Source: Deltaproteobacteria bacterium (GTDB lineage: Bacteria > Chloroflexota > Dehalococcoidia > Dehalococcoidales > BS750m-G39). From it: a stretch of 64,000 bases of DNA. The translations under genes were made by a program, and so were the position numbers. Below the pieces are notes generated by a model that saw only the letters and a list, made by a program, of their open reading frames with translations, did no database searches and was not told where the DNA came from. The stretch's first letter is position 1, and every line of letters starts with the position of its first letter. The stretch covers positions 50,943 to 114,942 of the forward strand of contig JAUVYB010000002.1 of NCBI GenBank assembly GCA_030603275.1, given 5' to 3'. Positions 26,695-34,502 of this stretch are shown here, one piece after another.

Positions 26695-27324
26695 TTATAG
26701 CTTGCGTAACACGGCGATTACCTTGCCCTGAACCTCTACTTCTTCCGGCGCAAAATACATCGGCTGCATCGTTTTGTTGGCCGGCTGGAGGCGGATGCGG
26801 CCTTTTTCCCGGTAGATTTTCTTGAGGGTTACCTCCTGCCGGGTTTTGAGCCAGACCGCCGCCAGTTCGCCGTCCTCTACCGTAGTTATCTGCTGGATTA
26901 TGACGATATCGCCATCGTCAACAAAGGCGTCAACCAGGGAAGTGCCCTTTACCCTCAGGGCATAGATGTCTTTCTTGTCCTGGGTAAGCTCGCCGGTGAG
27001 CTGGAGGGTCTCTTCGGGGGTGGTTGTCCAGCTATCGGGGGCGGGCACCGGTATTGGGCTGCCGGCGGCGATAGTGCCCAGCAGGGGCACGCGGGAGATG
27101 GCCTCCCGCTTTCTCTCCACCAGCTGGATGCTGCGGAATACCGCCGGGTCGCGGCGGATAAAGCCCTGCTCTTCCAGCATATTGAGGTGGTACTGGACTA
27201 CCGAGGGCGTGCTGATATTGCACCCGCGGGCGATGTCCCTGACGGTGGGGGCGTAGCCCCGCCTGTCCAGGAAGTGGCGGATGAAGTTGAGGATGCGCGA
27301 CCGGGTATCTGATACACGTGGCAT
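26695..27324 (-). CDS. lexA: LexA SOS repressor (209 aa)
   Basis: The N-terminal winged helix reads DTRSRILNFIRHFLDRRGYAPTVRDIA. The Ala-Gly cleavage site is in GTIAAGSPI. The catalytic Ser is in VKGTSLVDAF, where most LexA proteins have GDSM, and the Lys in VTLKKIY. Length is typical. A palindrome overlapping the predicted -10 fits autorepression. The Thr and Leu flanking the Ser are unusual but need not block self-cleavage. Confidence 0.95.
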   Translation of the reverse strand: MPRVSDTRSRILNFIRHFLDRRGYAPTVRDIARGCNISTPSVVQYHLNMLEEQGFIRRDPAVFRSIQLVERKREAISRVPLLGTIAAGSPIPVPAPDSWTTTPEETLQLTGELTQDKKDIYALRVKGTSLVDAFVDDGDIVIIQQITTVEDGELAAVWLKTRQEVTLKKIYREKGRIRLQPANKTMQPMYFAPEEVEVQGKVIAVLRKL

Positions 27325-27336
27325 GATTAACTCTTA

Positions 27337-27385
27337 ATACATTTGTTTCAGGAACAAGTGTATCAGAAGAGTTATGGGTTGTCAA
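27337..27385 (-). promoter_or_regulatory. lexA promoter and predicted LexA operator
   Basis: On the minus strand TTGACA (27380-27385) and TACACT (27357-27362) are 17 bases apart. A 27-base imperfect palindrome at 27337-27363 has arms ATACAyTTGTT and AACAArTGTAT; the mismatches are all purine/pyrimidine-conserving. It covers the -10 and the start site. It differs from both the E. coli CTG-N10-CAG and the Gram-positive GAAC-N4-GTTC boxes. Confidence 0.65.
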
Positions 27386-27409
27386 TAGTGGGCTTTGGAG
27401 AGCGTTTTG

Positions 27410-27700
27410 CTGCTTTGGGGGATAAAGGGGGACTGCCCGGTTTTTAGCGCTGGTTCTGCGTCCCACCCTCCCGCCCACAAGGGGTTTCACCTCTCTTAAA
27501 CGCTTCTTTAACCCCTCCCCTGTTAACGGGTGCTTCTCTTCCCACCCACCCGCCCTACAGAAGTGATACTTCTATCAATTTCTTCTTAAGGGGGAGGGGT
27601 AAATAAGGGAGTTTAAGAGGGGGCAACGCCCCCTCTTTCATATCATTCCCCCTCTCCCTGCCAGGGAGAGGGGGATAAAGGGGGTGAGGGTTACCTTAAC
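27410..27700. repeat. Interspersed hairpin repeat, copy E
   Basis: It has CCCACCCACCCGCCCTAC and AGAAGT-gat-ACTTCT (27559-27573), the hairpin AGAGGGGGC-aac-GCCCCCTCT (about 27616-27637) and the hairpin CCCCCTCTCCCTG/CAGGGAGAGGGGG (27648-27675) followed by ATAAAGGGGGTGAGGG. It occupies the lexA-proximal half of the 743-base gap 27325-28067. Confidence 0.8.
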
Positions 27701-27739
27701 TAAATTTGCCATTTAGAGGCTAAAACTAGTACAATATAA

Positions 27740-27768
27740 TTGACAGCCAAAAACCATAATGCTAGAAT
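27740..27768 (+). promoter_or_regulatory. Strong predicted promoter of the hydrogenase gene cluster
   Basis: TTGACA (27740-27745), a 17-base spacer and TAGAAT (27763-27768). Transcription would start near 27775, about 290 bases before the first hydrogenase gene, leaving a long leader. Confidence 0.65.
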
Positions 27769-27774
27769 TCCTTG

Positions 27775-28067
27775 GAAGCAGAGTCGGGACTGGTTTGAAC
27801 TGAGAAATTCGGAGCTAAAGTATCCGCGGTAGACAGAGCCTGATAGCCCACAGTTTGGCACGCCAGAGGCTGACAGCGAGCGGATAGAGCGAATTATGCC
27901 AGATAAAAAGGCAAGCTTTAGTAAATTGTGCCCTCAGCATCTCAAGTATTTCCTTTCCTTTATTAATCTTTCCTGTTATTACTGGTTACCCTAGGTAGAG
28001 TACGGCGTTCTCTCCAGGGGGAGAGGAAGCTAAAATTCCGGTTGTTTTCAATGAAAGGGGGTTAAAG
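27775..28067 (+). ncRNA. Candidate structured 5' leader RNA (regulatory element or small RNA)
   Basis: The segment has no reading frame but several perfect pairings that nest: AATTCG (27806-27811) with CGAATT (27890-27895); TATCCGC (27821-27827) with GCGGATA (27880-27886); AGCCT (27837-27841) with AGGCT (27867-27871). A TGCC/GGCA hairpin follows (27897-27913). GCTAAAG in the internal loop (27814-27820) can pair with CTTTAGT (27916-27922) as a pseudoknot. CTGAG (27800-27804) can pair with CTCAG (27932-27936). A CTCTCC/GGAGAG hairpin lies near 28010-28026 before the ribosome-binding site GGGGG. It matches no riboswitch class I know. Confidence 0.5.
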
Positions 28068-29048
28068 ATGGCTAAACCGAAGGTGGCTTTTTACTGGTGC
28101 GCTTCCTGCGGCGGCTGTGAGGAGACCGTGGTTGACCTTAATGAGGATTTATTGAAGGTAGCCGATGCCGTGGATATCGTGCTCTGGCCGGTGGCGCTGG
28201 ACTTCAAGCGCAAGGATATCGAAGCCAAGGAGGACGGCGAGATTGCGGTGAGCTTTATCAACGGCGCCGTGAGGCTGGGAGAGCAGGAAGAGATGGTCAA
28301 GCTCTTGAGGCAAAAGTCACAGCTGGTGGTTGCCTTTGGCGCCTGCGCTCACCTGGGTGGAATTCCGGGGCTGGGTAACTTCTATGACCGGGATTCCATC
28401 TTCCGGAGGGCTTATATAGAAGTCCCCACCGTGGACAACCCCGACGGGATTTTCCCCCAGCAGAAAACCAAGATTAAAGAGGGCGAGCTTACCCTGCCCG
28501 AATTTTATGATACGGTGAAGACACTGGACCAGACCATCGATGTTGATTATTACCTGCCCGGCTGTCCGCCGGCTCCCGATTTGATAATGGCGGCGGTGAC
28601 CGCCATTCTTGAGGGCAAGCTGCCGGAGAAGGGGGCGGTGCTGGCGCCCAATAAGGCGCTGTGCGATACCTGCCCCAGGGCGGAATCCAAGCCGGATAAA
28701 CTATCTATTGACGAGGTGAAAAGACCCTGGCAGATAAAGATGGACCCCGAAAAGTGCTTCCTGGCGCAGGGGATAATCTGTCTGGGGCCGGCCACCCGCA
28801 CCGGCTGCGGCGAAACCTGTATTAAGGCTAACCAGCCGTGCCGGGGGTGCTTCGGCCCGCTGGACGGCGTCGTTGACCAGGGAGCCAGGGCCCTGTCCAT
28901 GGTCGCCTCGATACTGGGAATTGAGGGTGAGGAGACAATGACTGAGGAAGAGGTCAAGAAGCTGATTGACAATATTGCCGACCCGGCCGGGACGGTCTAT
29001 AGATTCAGCCTGGCTTCTTCTCTGCTCCGAAGAAAGAGAATGGAATAG
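28068..29048 (+). CDS. mvhG: Group 3c NiFe hydrogenase small subunit, MvhG/VhuG-like (326 aa)
   Basis: The electron-transfer subunit. The proximal cluster ligands are in WCASCGGCEE (Cys14, Cys17), FGACAHLGG and YLPGCPPAPD. The C-terminal half carries a further Cys-rich region: CLAQGIICLGPATRTGCGETC followed by CRGCFGP, typical of F420-non-reducing hydrogenases. There is no Tat signal, so the enzyme is cytoplasmic. It is the first gene after the long leader and is followed by the large subunit 9 bases on. Confidence 0.93.
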   Translation: MAKPKVAFYWCASCGGCEETVVDLNEDLLKVADAVDIVLWPVALDFKRKDIEAKEDGEIAVSFINGAVRLGEQEEMVKLLRQKSQLVVAFGACAHLGGIPGLGNFYDRDSIFRRAYIEVPTVDNPDGIFPQQKTKIKEGELTLPEFYDTVKTLDQTIDVDYYLPGCPPAPDLIMAAVTAILEGKLPEKGAVLAPNKALCDTCPRAESKPDKLSIDEVKRPWQIKMDPEKCFLAQGIICLGPATRTGCGETCIKANQPCRGCFGPLDGVVDQGARALSMVASILGIEGEETMTEEEVKKLIDNIADPAGTVYRFSLASSLLRRKRME

Positions 29049-29057
29049 GAGGGTGGC

Positions 29058-30518
29058 ATGAAGAAGATAACCATCGACCCGATAACCAGGCTTGAGGGAC
29101 ATGGCAAGATAGAGATATTCCTCAACGACGAGGGCAACTGCGAGCGGGCCTGCCTGCAGATTCCCGAGCTGAGGGGATTCGAGAAGTTCTCCGAGGGCAG
29201 AGCCGCCGAAGAGATGCCCCGCATCACCACCATGATATGCGGCGTCTGTCCTACCGCCCACCACATGGCGGCCACCAAAGCCCTGGACGACCTTTTTAAG
29301 GTCGAGCCGACCTCGGCGGCCAAGAAGATAAGGGAGCTGATGTACAGCGCCTTTACCGCCGAAGACCATATTCTGCACTTCATCTTCCTGGGTGGCCCTG
29401 ATTTTGTCGTCGGACCGACGGCGCCGGCGGCGGAGAGGAACGTGCTGGGTGTTATCGCTAAGGTGGGGCTCGAGGTGGGGGGCAAGGTCATCGAGATGCG
29501 CAAGCGGATGAGGAACGTGATGCGGATAATCGGCGGCAAGCCGGTTATGCCTACCTGTGGCCTGCCCGGCGGCGTGTCCAAGCAGATTACCGAGGAAGAG
29601 AGAAAGACCATCATCGAGGCCGGTGAATACGGCGTCGAGTTCTGCCAGGTTGCCCTGGGGCTTTTCGATGACGTGGTGCTCAAGAATAAAGACTATGTCG
29701 ATTTAATTACCGGCGATGTCTACGCCCATAAGACCTACTACATGGGCCTGGTGGACGAGAATAACAAGGTAAACTTCTACGACGGCCAGATAAGGGTGGT
29801 CGACCCCGAGGGCAAGGAGTACGCCAAGTTCAAGGGCCAGGACTACCTGAACCACATCCGGGAGCATGTTGAGCCCTGGACCTACGTGAAATTTTCCTAC
29901 CTCAAGAATGTGGGCTGGAAGGGCTTTGTCGACGGCAAGGAGAGCGGCGTTTTTCGGGTGGCCCCGCTGGCGCGGCTGAATGCCTCCGACGGTATGGCCA
30001 CGCCGCTTGCCCAGGAAGCCTACGAGAAGATGTATTCGACCCTGGGGGGCAAGCCGGTGCACAGCACCCTGGCCTTCCACTGGGCGCGGCTGGTTGAAGC
30101 GCTCTACGCCGCCGAGCGGGTGGTGGAGCTGGCTAAAGACCCCGAGATTACCTCGGACGACATCGTCAACCTGCGCACGGAAACGCCCAGGGAGGGGATC
30201 GGGGTGGTGGAGGCGCCCAGGGGCACCCTTTTCCATCACTACCAGACCGACGAGAAGGGAATTATCACCAAGGTCAACCTGATTGTGGCCACCCAGAACA
30301 ACTCGGCGGCGATTAATATGTCGGTGGAGAAGGCGGCCAAGGCGCTGATAAAGAACGGCGAAGTGCCCGAAGGGATTCTGAATATGATTGAGATGGCCTT
30401 CCGGGCTTACGACCCCTGCCACGCCTGCGCTACCCATTCCCTGCCGGGGAGAACGCCGCTTGAGCTGAGTGTCTTTGATTCTAAAGGGACGCTGGTTAAG
30501 AGCTTGGTAAGAGATTAG
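29058..30518 (+). CDS. mvhA: Group 3c NiFe hydrogenase large subunit, MvhA-like (486 aa)
   Basis: The catalytic subunit. Nickel ligands lie in ICGVCPTAHH (Cys61, Cys64) and DPCHACATH (Cys454, Cys457). The 26 residues after His460 form the C-terminal extension removed by a maturation protease, which is encoded at 33587. The N-terminus (ITIDPITRLEGHGKIEIFL) is typical. With MvhG and MvhD it forms the usual H2-oxidising module that in methanogens delivers electrons to heterodisulfide reductase, but no hdrABC gene is in the window. Confidence 0.96.
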   Translation: MKKITIDPITRLEGHGKIEIFLNDEGNCERACLQIPELRGFEKFSEGRAAEEMPRITTMICGVCPTAHHMAATKALDDLFKVEPTSAAKKIRELMYSAFTAEDHILHFIFLGGPDFVVGPTAPAAERNVLGVIAKVGLEVGGKVIEMRKRMRNVMRIIGGKPVMPTCGLPGGVSKQITEEERKTIIEAGEYGVEFCQVALGLFDDVVLKNKDYVDLITGDVYAHKTYYMGLVDENNKVNFYDGQIRVVDPEGKEYAKFKGQDYLNHIREHVEPWTYVKFSYLKNVGWKGFVDGKESGVFRVAPLARLNASDGMATPLAQEAYEKMYSTLGGKPVHSTLAFHWARLVEALYAAERVVELAKDPEITSDDIVNLRTETPREGIGVVEAPRGTLFHHYQTDEKGIITKVNLIVATQNNSAAINMSVEKAAKALIKNGEVPEGILNMIEMAFRAYDPCHACATHSLPGRTPLELSVFDSKGTLVKSLVRD

Positions 30519-30579
30519 CCTGGCGTCAGGTTAAACAATTTGATAGAGGGAAATAATTTAGCTGGAAAGATTTGAGAAG

Positions 30580-32799
30580 ATGAAGCCGATATTGGTAGTA
30601 GATGACGAAGCTATTGTCAGGGAGTCTCTTCGGGACTGGTTAACCGACGACGGCTATCAGGTAGAGGTGGCCGAGGATGGAGAGGCGGCGCTGAAAGCCA
30701 TTGCTAAGCAGGACTTTGGCGTTGCTATCCTCGACCTGATGCTGCCGGGGAAGAATGGGATTGAGGTATTACGTGAGGCTAAGGAAAAGAAGCCCTATCT
30801 CAAGGGAATAATTATCACCGCTTATGCCTCGGTGCCGACGGCGGTGGAGGCGATGAAGGAGGGGGCGGTTGACTATCTGCCCAAACCGGTCCAGCTTAAC
30901 CATCTGGAGGCATTAATCCGTGACGCCCTCGGCCCGGTTCAGGTGGAGGTCAGGCCTAAGCCTGCGGCGCCAGCCGAAATCGAGCCGCTGCCGGCGGAGG
31001 AAGAAGAGCCGGCGCGGGTTGAGGAAGCGATTGATGAGGCCACGGGTAAAATATATTTACCGCCCTGCCAGATAGCCTGCCCTGTCGGCGAGGATATCCA
31101 GCGCACCAATGCCATGATGGCTCTGCTGCCCCTGGATGTGGAGGAGGCTCATAGCCAGATAATTAAAATAGGCGACGAAATCTATAAAAAGAACCCCCTG
31201 TTCCCGGTATGCAGCTATATTTGTGGGCTTTGTGAGCAGGAGTGCAGCTATAAAGACCATACCGGGGCAATTAGAAGAAAAATGCTTAAACGATTTATCA
31301 GTGAGTATTACCTTCCCTATCTGGAGAGTAAGCCCTCGCTTCCCTCTCCCGCCAGAGAGAAAGTTGCCGTCATCGGAGGGGGGCCGGGGGGATTGATGTG
31401 TGCTTACATGCTGGGGCAAAAGGGCTACAAAGTGACTGTACTGGAGAGAAGCTCCTGGCTGGGGGGTGCGTTGAGATATATCCCGCAGTATCGTCTCCCC
31501 GGCAAGGTTATCAATAGCACTTTAAACAACCTGGTGAGGATTGCCCATGTTGAGGTTAGGTTCGGCGTAGAGATGGGTGAGAATGGGAACACGCTGGATA
31601 GCCTTTACCGTGATGGTTACCGGGCGGTATTCGTTGCCACCGGCACCCACGCTCCCCGGCCCCTCACCCTGGAGAGGGAGACGGTGCTGGGAGCCGACCT
31701 GGACGGAGTTATCTCCGGGTTGTATCTCCTCTACGATATAAATCAGGGGAAGATCCCGGCCCAGCTATATCGCCAGCTCTTCCGGCACAAGAAGGTGATA
31801 GTGGTCGGTGGCGGCAACGTCGCCTTTGATGTCGCCCGAACCGCCCGGCGGCTGGGGGGAGATGTTTCCCTTGTCTGTCTGGAGAATGAGGATAAGTCTT
31901 CCGGGGACGGTATTCCGGCTGATGTTGAAGAGATTGAAGGCGCCGTGGAAGAGGGCATAATGATAAGTTACAGCCGGGGGGTGGAGGAGATTGTGGGGGA
32001 GGAGGGAAGATTTAAGGCAATAAAGTGCCCCCGATGCCTATCGGTCTTTGATGAGAAGGGATTTAACCCCAAATTTGACCGGGATGATGCCGTCTATCTG
32101 GAGGGGGATGTGCTGCTAATTACCATCGGCCAGGGTGCCGAGCGGACATTCTTCCGGCAGGAGGGCTTGCTGGATGAGAACGGCCGGCTTGGTGTTGACC
32201 AGCTTACCCTGATGAGCCAGCGCCAGGAGGGGGTTTTCGTCGGGGGGGATGTGAAGCGGGTGGGCCTTGCCGCCGAGGCGATGAGAGACGGAATAATTGC
32301 CGCCGAGTCTATAGACCGCTACCTGAGGGGCGAGGACTTAAAAGCGGGTAGAGAAAAAGAGTATGAGGATGCCGCTTTCCCCTGGCGCCTGGAATACAAG
32401 CCTCAGCCTGAGGTCTTGTGGTCGCCGGCTGAAGATAGGCTGAACTTTAAGCCATTTGAGAAGGAATACAGCCTGGAAGAGGCGGTGGCCGAGGCCAGAA
32501 GGTGTCTCTGCTGCGGCCCTTGCTCAAGCTGCAGGGCTTGCGTGGCAATGGGGCTTCAATCTGAGATACCTCAGATTGCGCTCAACCAGGAAGTGTGCAG
32601 CGGGTGTGGCGTTTGTATTGCCGTATGTCCTTATGACGCCCTCAAGCTGGTAAAGTCCGATGGCGGGCGGGTGGCCGTTATGGATATTATTAAGTGCAAA
32701 CGATGCGGCTTATGCGTTAGCGCCTGCCCCAGCGGGGCGGTAGCTATTAGCGATAACCTGGCGGATATTATCGCCAGTACTTACACATATTTGTCATAA
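30580..32799 (+). CDS. Receiver domain fused to an NAD(P)-linked flavoprotein with ferredoxin clusters (739 aa)
   Basis: Residues 1-120 form a complete receiver domain: DDE at 8-10, phospho-acceptor Asp52, Thr80 and Lys102 are all present. After a Pro/Glu-rich linker comes a GltD/NfnB-like part: a Cys-rich region from about 162 (CQIACPVGED, then CSYICGLCEQEC), an FAD motif VIGGGPGGLM (about 262) and an NAD(P) motif VVGGGNVAFDVAR (about 405). The C-terminus has CLCCGPCSSCRAC (about 643) and two 4Fe-4S ferredoxin motifs (from about 672). The flavoprotein would pass electrons between NAD(P)H and the hydrogenase/ferredoxin, and the receiver could control it by phosphorylation. I know no established precedent for this order. 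Confidence 0.9.
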   Translation: MKPILVVDDEAIVRESLRDWLTDDGYQVEVAEDGEAALKAIAKQDFGVAILDLMLPGKNGIEVLREAKEKKPYLKGIIITAYASVPTAVEAMKEGAVDYLPKPVQLNHLEALIRDALGPVQVEVRPKPAAPAEIEPLPAEEEEPARVEEAIDEATGKIYLPPCQIACPVGEDIQRTNAMMALLPLDVEEAHSQIIKIGDEIYKKNPLFPVCSYICGLCEQECSYKDHTGAIRRKMLKRFISEYYLPYLESKPSLPSPAREKVAVIGGGPGGLMCAYMLGQKGYKVTVLERSSWLGGALRYIPQYRLPGKVINSTLNNLVRIAHVEVRFGVEMGENGNTLDSLYRDGYRAVFVATGTHAPRPLTLERETVLGADLDGVISGLYLLYDINQGKIPAQLYRQLFRHKKVIVVGGGNVAFDVARTARRLGGDVSLVCLENEDKSSGDGIPADVEEIEGAVEEGIMISYSRGVEEIVGEEGRFKAIKCPRCLSVFDEKGFNPKFDRDDAVYLEGDVLLITIGQGAERTFFRQEGLLDENGRLGVDQLTLMSQRQEGVFVGGDVKRVGLAAEAMRDGIIAAESIDRYLRGEDLKAGREKEYEDAAFPWRLEYKPQPEVLWSPAEDRLNFKPFEKEYSLEEAVAEARRCLCCGPCSSCRACVAMGLQSEIPQIALNQEVCSGCGVCIAVCPYDALKLVKSDGGRVAVMDIIKCKRCGLCVSACPSGAVAISDNLADIIASTYTYLS

Positions 32800-32810
32800 G
32801 GAGGTGAGTT

Positions 32811-33029
32811 ATGAAGGAGAAAGTGGAAGCGGCTTTAGCTAAAATAAGACCGGCTTTGCAGGCCGACGGCGGCGACGTTGAGCTGGTGGGGGTGGAAGAT
32901 GGGGTGGTCAGGGTAAGCCTGACGGGTGCCTGTGCTGGCTGTCCGATGTCTACCATGACCCTTAAACAGGGGATTGAACGGATACTCAAGGAGGAGATAC
33001 CCGAGGTCAAGGAGGTGGTGGCGGTTTAG
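32811..33029 (+). CDS. NifU C-terminal domain protein (72 aa)
   Basis: A stand-alone Nfu domain: VEAALAKIRPALQADGGDVELV, then the cluster motif CAGCPMSTMTL with CxxC. Such proteins carry and deliver 4Fe-4S clusters. AGGAGG lies before the ATG, and the gene follows the flavoprotein by 11 bases. Probably it helps load the many clusters of the proteins encoded around it. Confidence 0.95.
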   Translation: MKEKVEAALAKIRPALQADGGDVELVGVEDGVVRVSLTGACAGCPMSTMTLKQGIERILKEEIPEVKEVVAV

Positions 33030-33046
33030 CCGCCGGTGATAGAAAG

Positions 33047-33277
33047 ATGCCGATATACGAGTATGTCTGTTCCGATTGCAAGCAGAAGTTCGAGCTGCTC
33101 AAATCCATGAGCCAGGCGGGCGAGGGCGTGCCCTGCCCCAGGTGCGGCGGCAAAGCCGGGCGCGTGCTTTCCCGGTTCTGCAGCCACGCCGACGAGTCTC
33201 TGGATTTTATGGACTCTAGCGGGGGCAGCAGTTGCGGCAGTTGCTCATCGGACAGCTGTAGCTCCTGTTCATCATAA
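33047..33277 (+). CDS. FmdB-type zinc ribbon protein (76 aa)
   Basis: The N-terminus MPIYEYVCSDCKQKFE with the later CPRCGG makes a zinc ribbon of the FmdB regulatory protein family. The tail (SSCGSCSSDSCSSC) adds a Ser/Cys-rich segment. The role is unknown; it is 17 bases after the Nfu gene. Confidence 0.9.
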   Translation: MPIYEYVCSDCKQKFELLKSMSQAGEGVPCPRCGGKAGRVLSRFCSHADESLDFMDSSGGSSCGSCSSDSCSSCSS

Positions 33278-33306
33278 ATTCATTATAAAGAAGGATAGTG
33301 AGATAG

Positions 33307-33546
33307 GTGGCAGAACTGGAAGAGAGCCTTTCCTGTCATGTCTGCGGTGAGCCGCTGGAGTGCCCCGAGGGGGAGCCTCCCTGCCATGCCCTCGAGGGCT
33401 GGTTTACCGTGTCCTGCTGGGAGGGGCCGGGGGAGGTGTCTCAGTACAGCTTCTGCTCCCTGGACTGCCTTAAGGCCTGGGTGGACGGGGAGATGCCCGA
33501 TATCCCCGAGGTGTTTCTGGAGTCTTTTGGAGAGGGACAGAACTAA
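33307..33546 (+). CDS. Hypothetical Cys-rich protein, possible zinc finger (79 aa)
   Basis: Not recognised. Starts at GTG. CHVCGEPLEC at the N-terminus and FCSLDCLKAW at the C-terminal half give two CxxC-type pairs, like a TRASH or MYM-type zinc finger. The rest is acidic. It lies inside the hydrogenase cluster and may serve assembly or regulation. Confidence 0.65.
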   Translation: MAELEESLSCHVCGEPLECPEGEPPCHALEGWFTVSCWEGPGEVSQYSFCSLDCLKAWVDGEMPDIPEVFLESFGEGQN

Positions 33547-33585
33547 GAGATGATAAAGGCTAAGAGATGTTAGGGGCTAAGAGAT
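33543..33585. repeat. Three CTAAGAGAT direct repeats with 17-bp period
   Basis: CTAAGAGAT occurs at 33543-33551, 33560-33568 and 33577-33585, each 17 bases apart, spanning the stop codon of the preceding gene and the space before the protease ATG at 33587. It could be slippage-generated, and it displaces any clear Shine-Dalgarno. Confidence 0.7.
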
Positions 33586-33586
33586 A

Positions 33587-34060
33587 ATGAAGACCCTTAT
33601 TCTGGGTTTCGGCAATCCCATCCTCACCGATGATGCCGTCGGCATAAGGATAGCCGAAGAGCTGGAAAGGGAGTTTCCCGATATAACCGTGGAGGCTACC
33701 AGCGAGGCCGGGCTTTCCATACTGGATGAGGTCACCGGCTACGATAAGCTGGTTATCATCGATTCTATTAAAACGGGGAAGGGGAAACCGGGGGAGCTGT
33801 ATAAGCTTGAGCTGGAGGACCTTAAGCCCAGGTCGGATTTCTCTTCCTCCCACGGGCTGGATATCGCCACCGCCTTTAAGCTGGGGGAAAAGCTGGGCTA
33901 TCCCCTCCCCCATGAGGTGAGCATCTACGCCGTGGAGGTAAAAGACAATACCACCTTCGGGGAGGGATGCACCCCGGAATTAAAGCAGAGTATACCATTA
34001 ATAGTCGGTCAGATAATAGAGGAGGAAAGGCTATGTCAAATTTCGAGCCCAAAATCCTAG
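33587..34060 (+). CDS. NiFe hydrogenase maturation protease (157 aa)
   Basis: The HycI/FrhD-like fold is shown by LGFGNPILTDDAVGIRIAEEL (nickel-binding acidic residue), LVIIDSIKTGKGKPG and SSHGLDIATAFKLG with the conserved His. It would cut the 26-residue tail from the MvhA-like large subunit. The 3' end overlaps the MvhD gene start by 28 bases. Confidence 0.93.
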   Translation: MKTLILGFGNPILTDDAVGIRIAEELEREFPDITVEATSEAGLSILDEVTGYDKLVIIDSIKTGKGKPGELYKLELEDLKPRSDFSSSHGLDIATAFKLGEKLGYPLPHEVSIYAVEVKDNTTFGEGCTPELKQSIPLIVGQIIEEERLCQISSPKS

Positions 34061-34488
34061 TATTTTGCTGTAACTGGTGTTCCTACGCCGGCGCCGACCT
34101 TGCCGGCACCTCCAGGCTGAAAATAAAGCCCAATTTTAGGGTAATCCGCACCATGTGCTCGGGAAGGCTTGACCCCTCCTTTATCTTTCACGCCTTCGCC
34201 CGGGGCGCCGACGGGGTGCTGGTGGCCGGCTGCCATCCCGGCGACTGCCACTACAGCAGCGGCAACTACAAGGCGAGGCGGCGGGTGAGCCTGCTCAAGA
34301 ACGTGCTTCCCCAGCTGGGGATAGAGCCGGAGAGATTAAAGCTGGAGTGGATTTCCGCCTCCGAGGGAGTCAAGTTCCGCAATACCGTCAACGAGTTTAT
34401 CGACCAGATAACCCGGCTTGGCCCGCTTCACGGGAACGACAGGGGTGAGGTGAAGAAGGGGGAAGCGGTAAAAGTAGAGGGTAAATAG
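34033..34488 (+). CDS. mvhD: MvhD-like [2Fe-2S] electron-transfer subunit (151 aa)
   Basis: Family marks are ILVFCCNWCSYAGADLAG, RTMCSGRLDPSFIFHAF and GADGVLVAGCHPGDCHY with five conserved Cys. The start is the Met at 34033 with GGAGG upstream; a longer frame from 33967 lies in the protease gene. MvhD normally links hydrogenase to HdrA. Here the next gene encodes two further MvhD-like units fused to ferredoxins, which could be the partner. Confidence 0.95.
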   Translation: MSNFEPKILVFCCNWCSYAGADLAGTSRLKIKPNFRVIRTMCSGRLDPSFIFHAFARGADGVLVAGCHPGDCHYSSGNYKARRRVSLLKNVLPQLGIEPERLKLEWISASEGVKFRNTVNEFIDQITRLGPLHGNDRGEVKKGEAVKVEGK

Positions 34489-34502
34489 AAAGGGTTGTTA
34501 TA

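Noticed and set aside
27795..27900. TPP riboswitch, because CTGAGA occurs at 27800-27805
   Set aside because: The second conserved TPP half (with GGATAATGCCAGCG-type sequence in the right order) is not present and the helices do not fit the THI-box fold.
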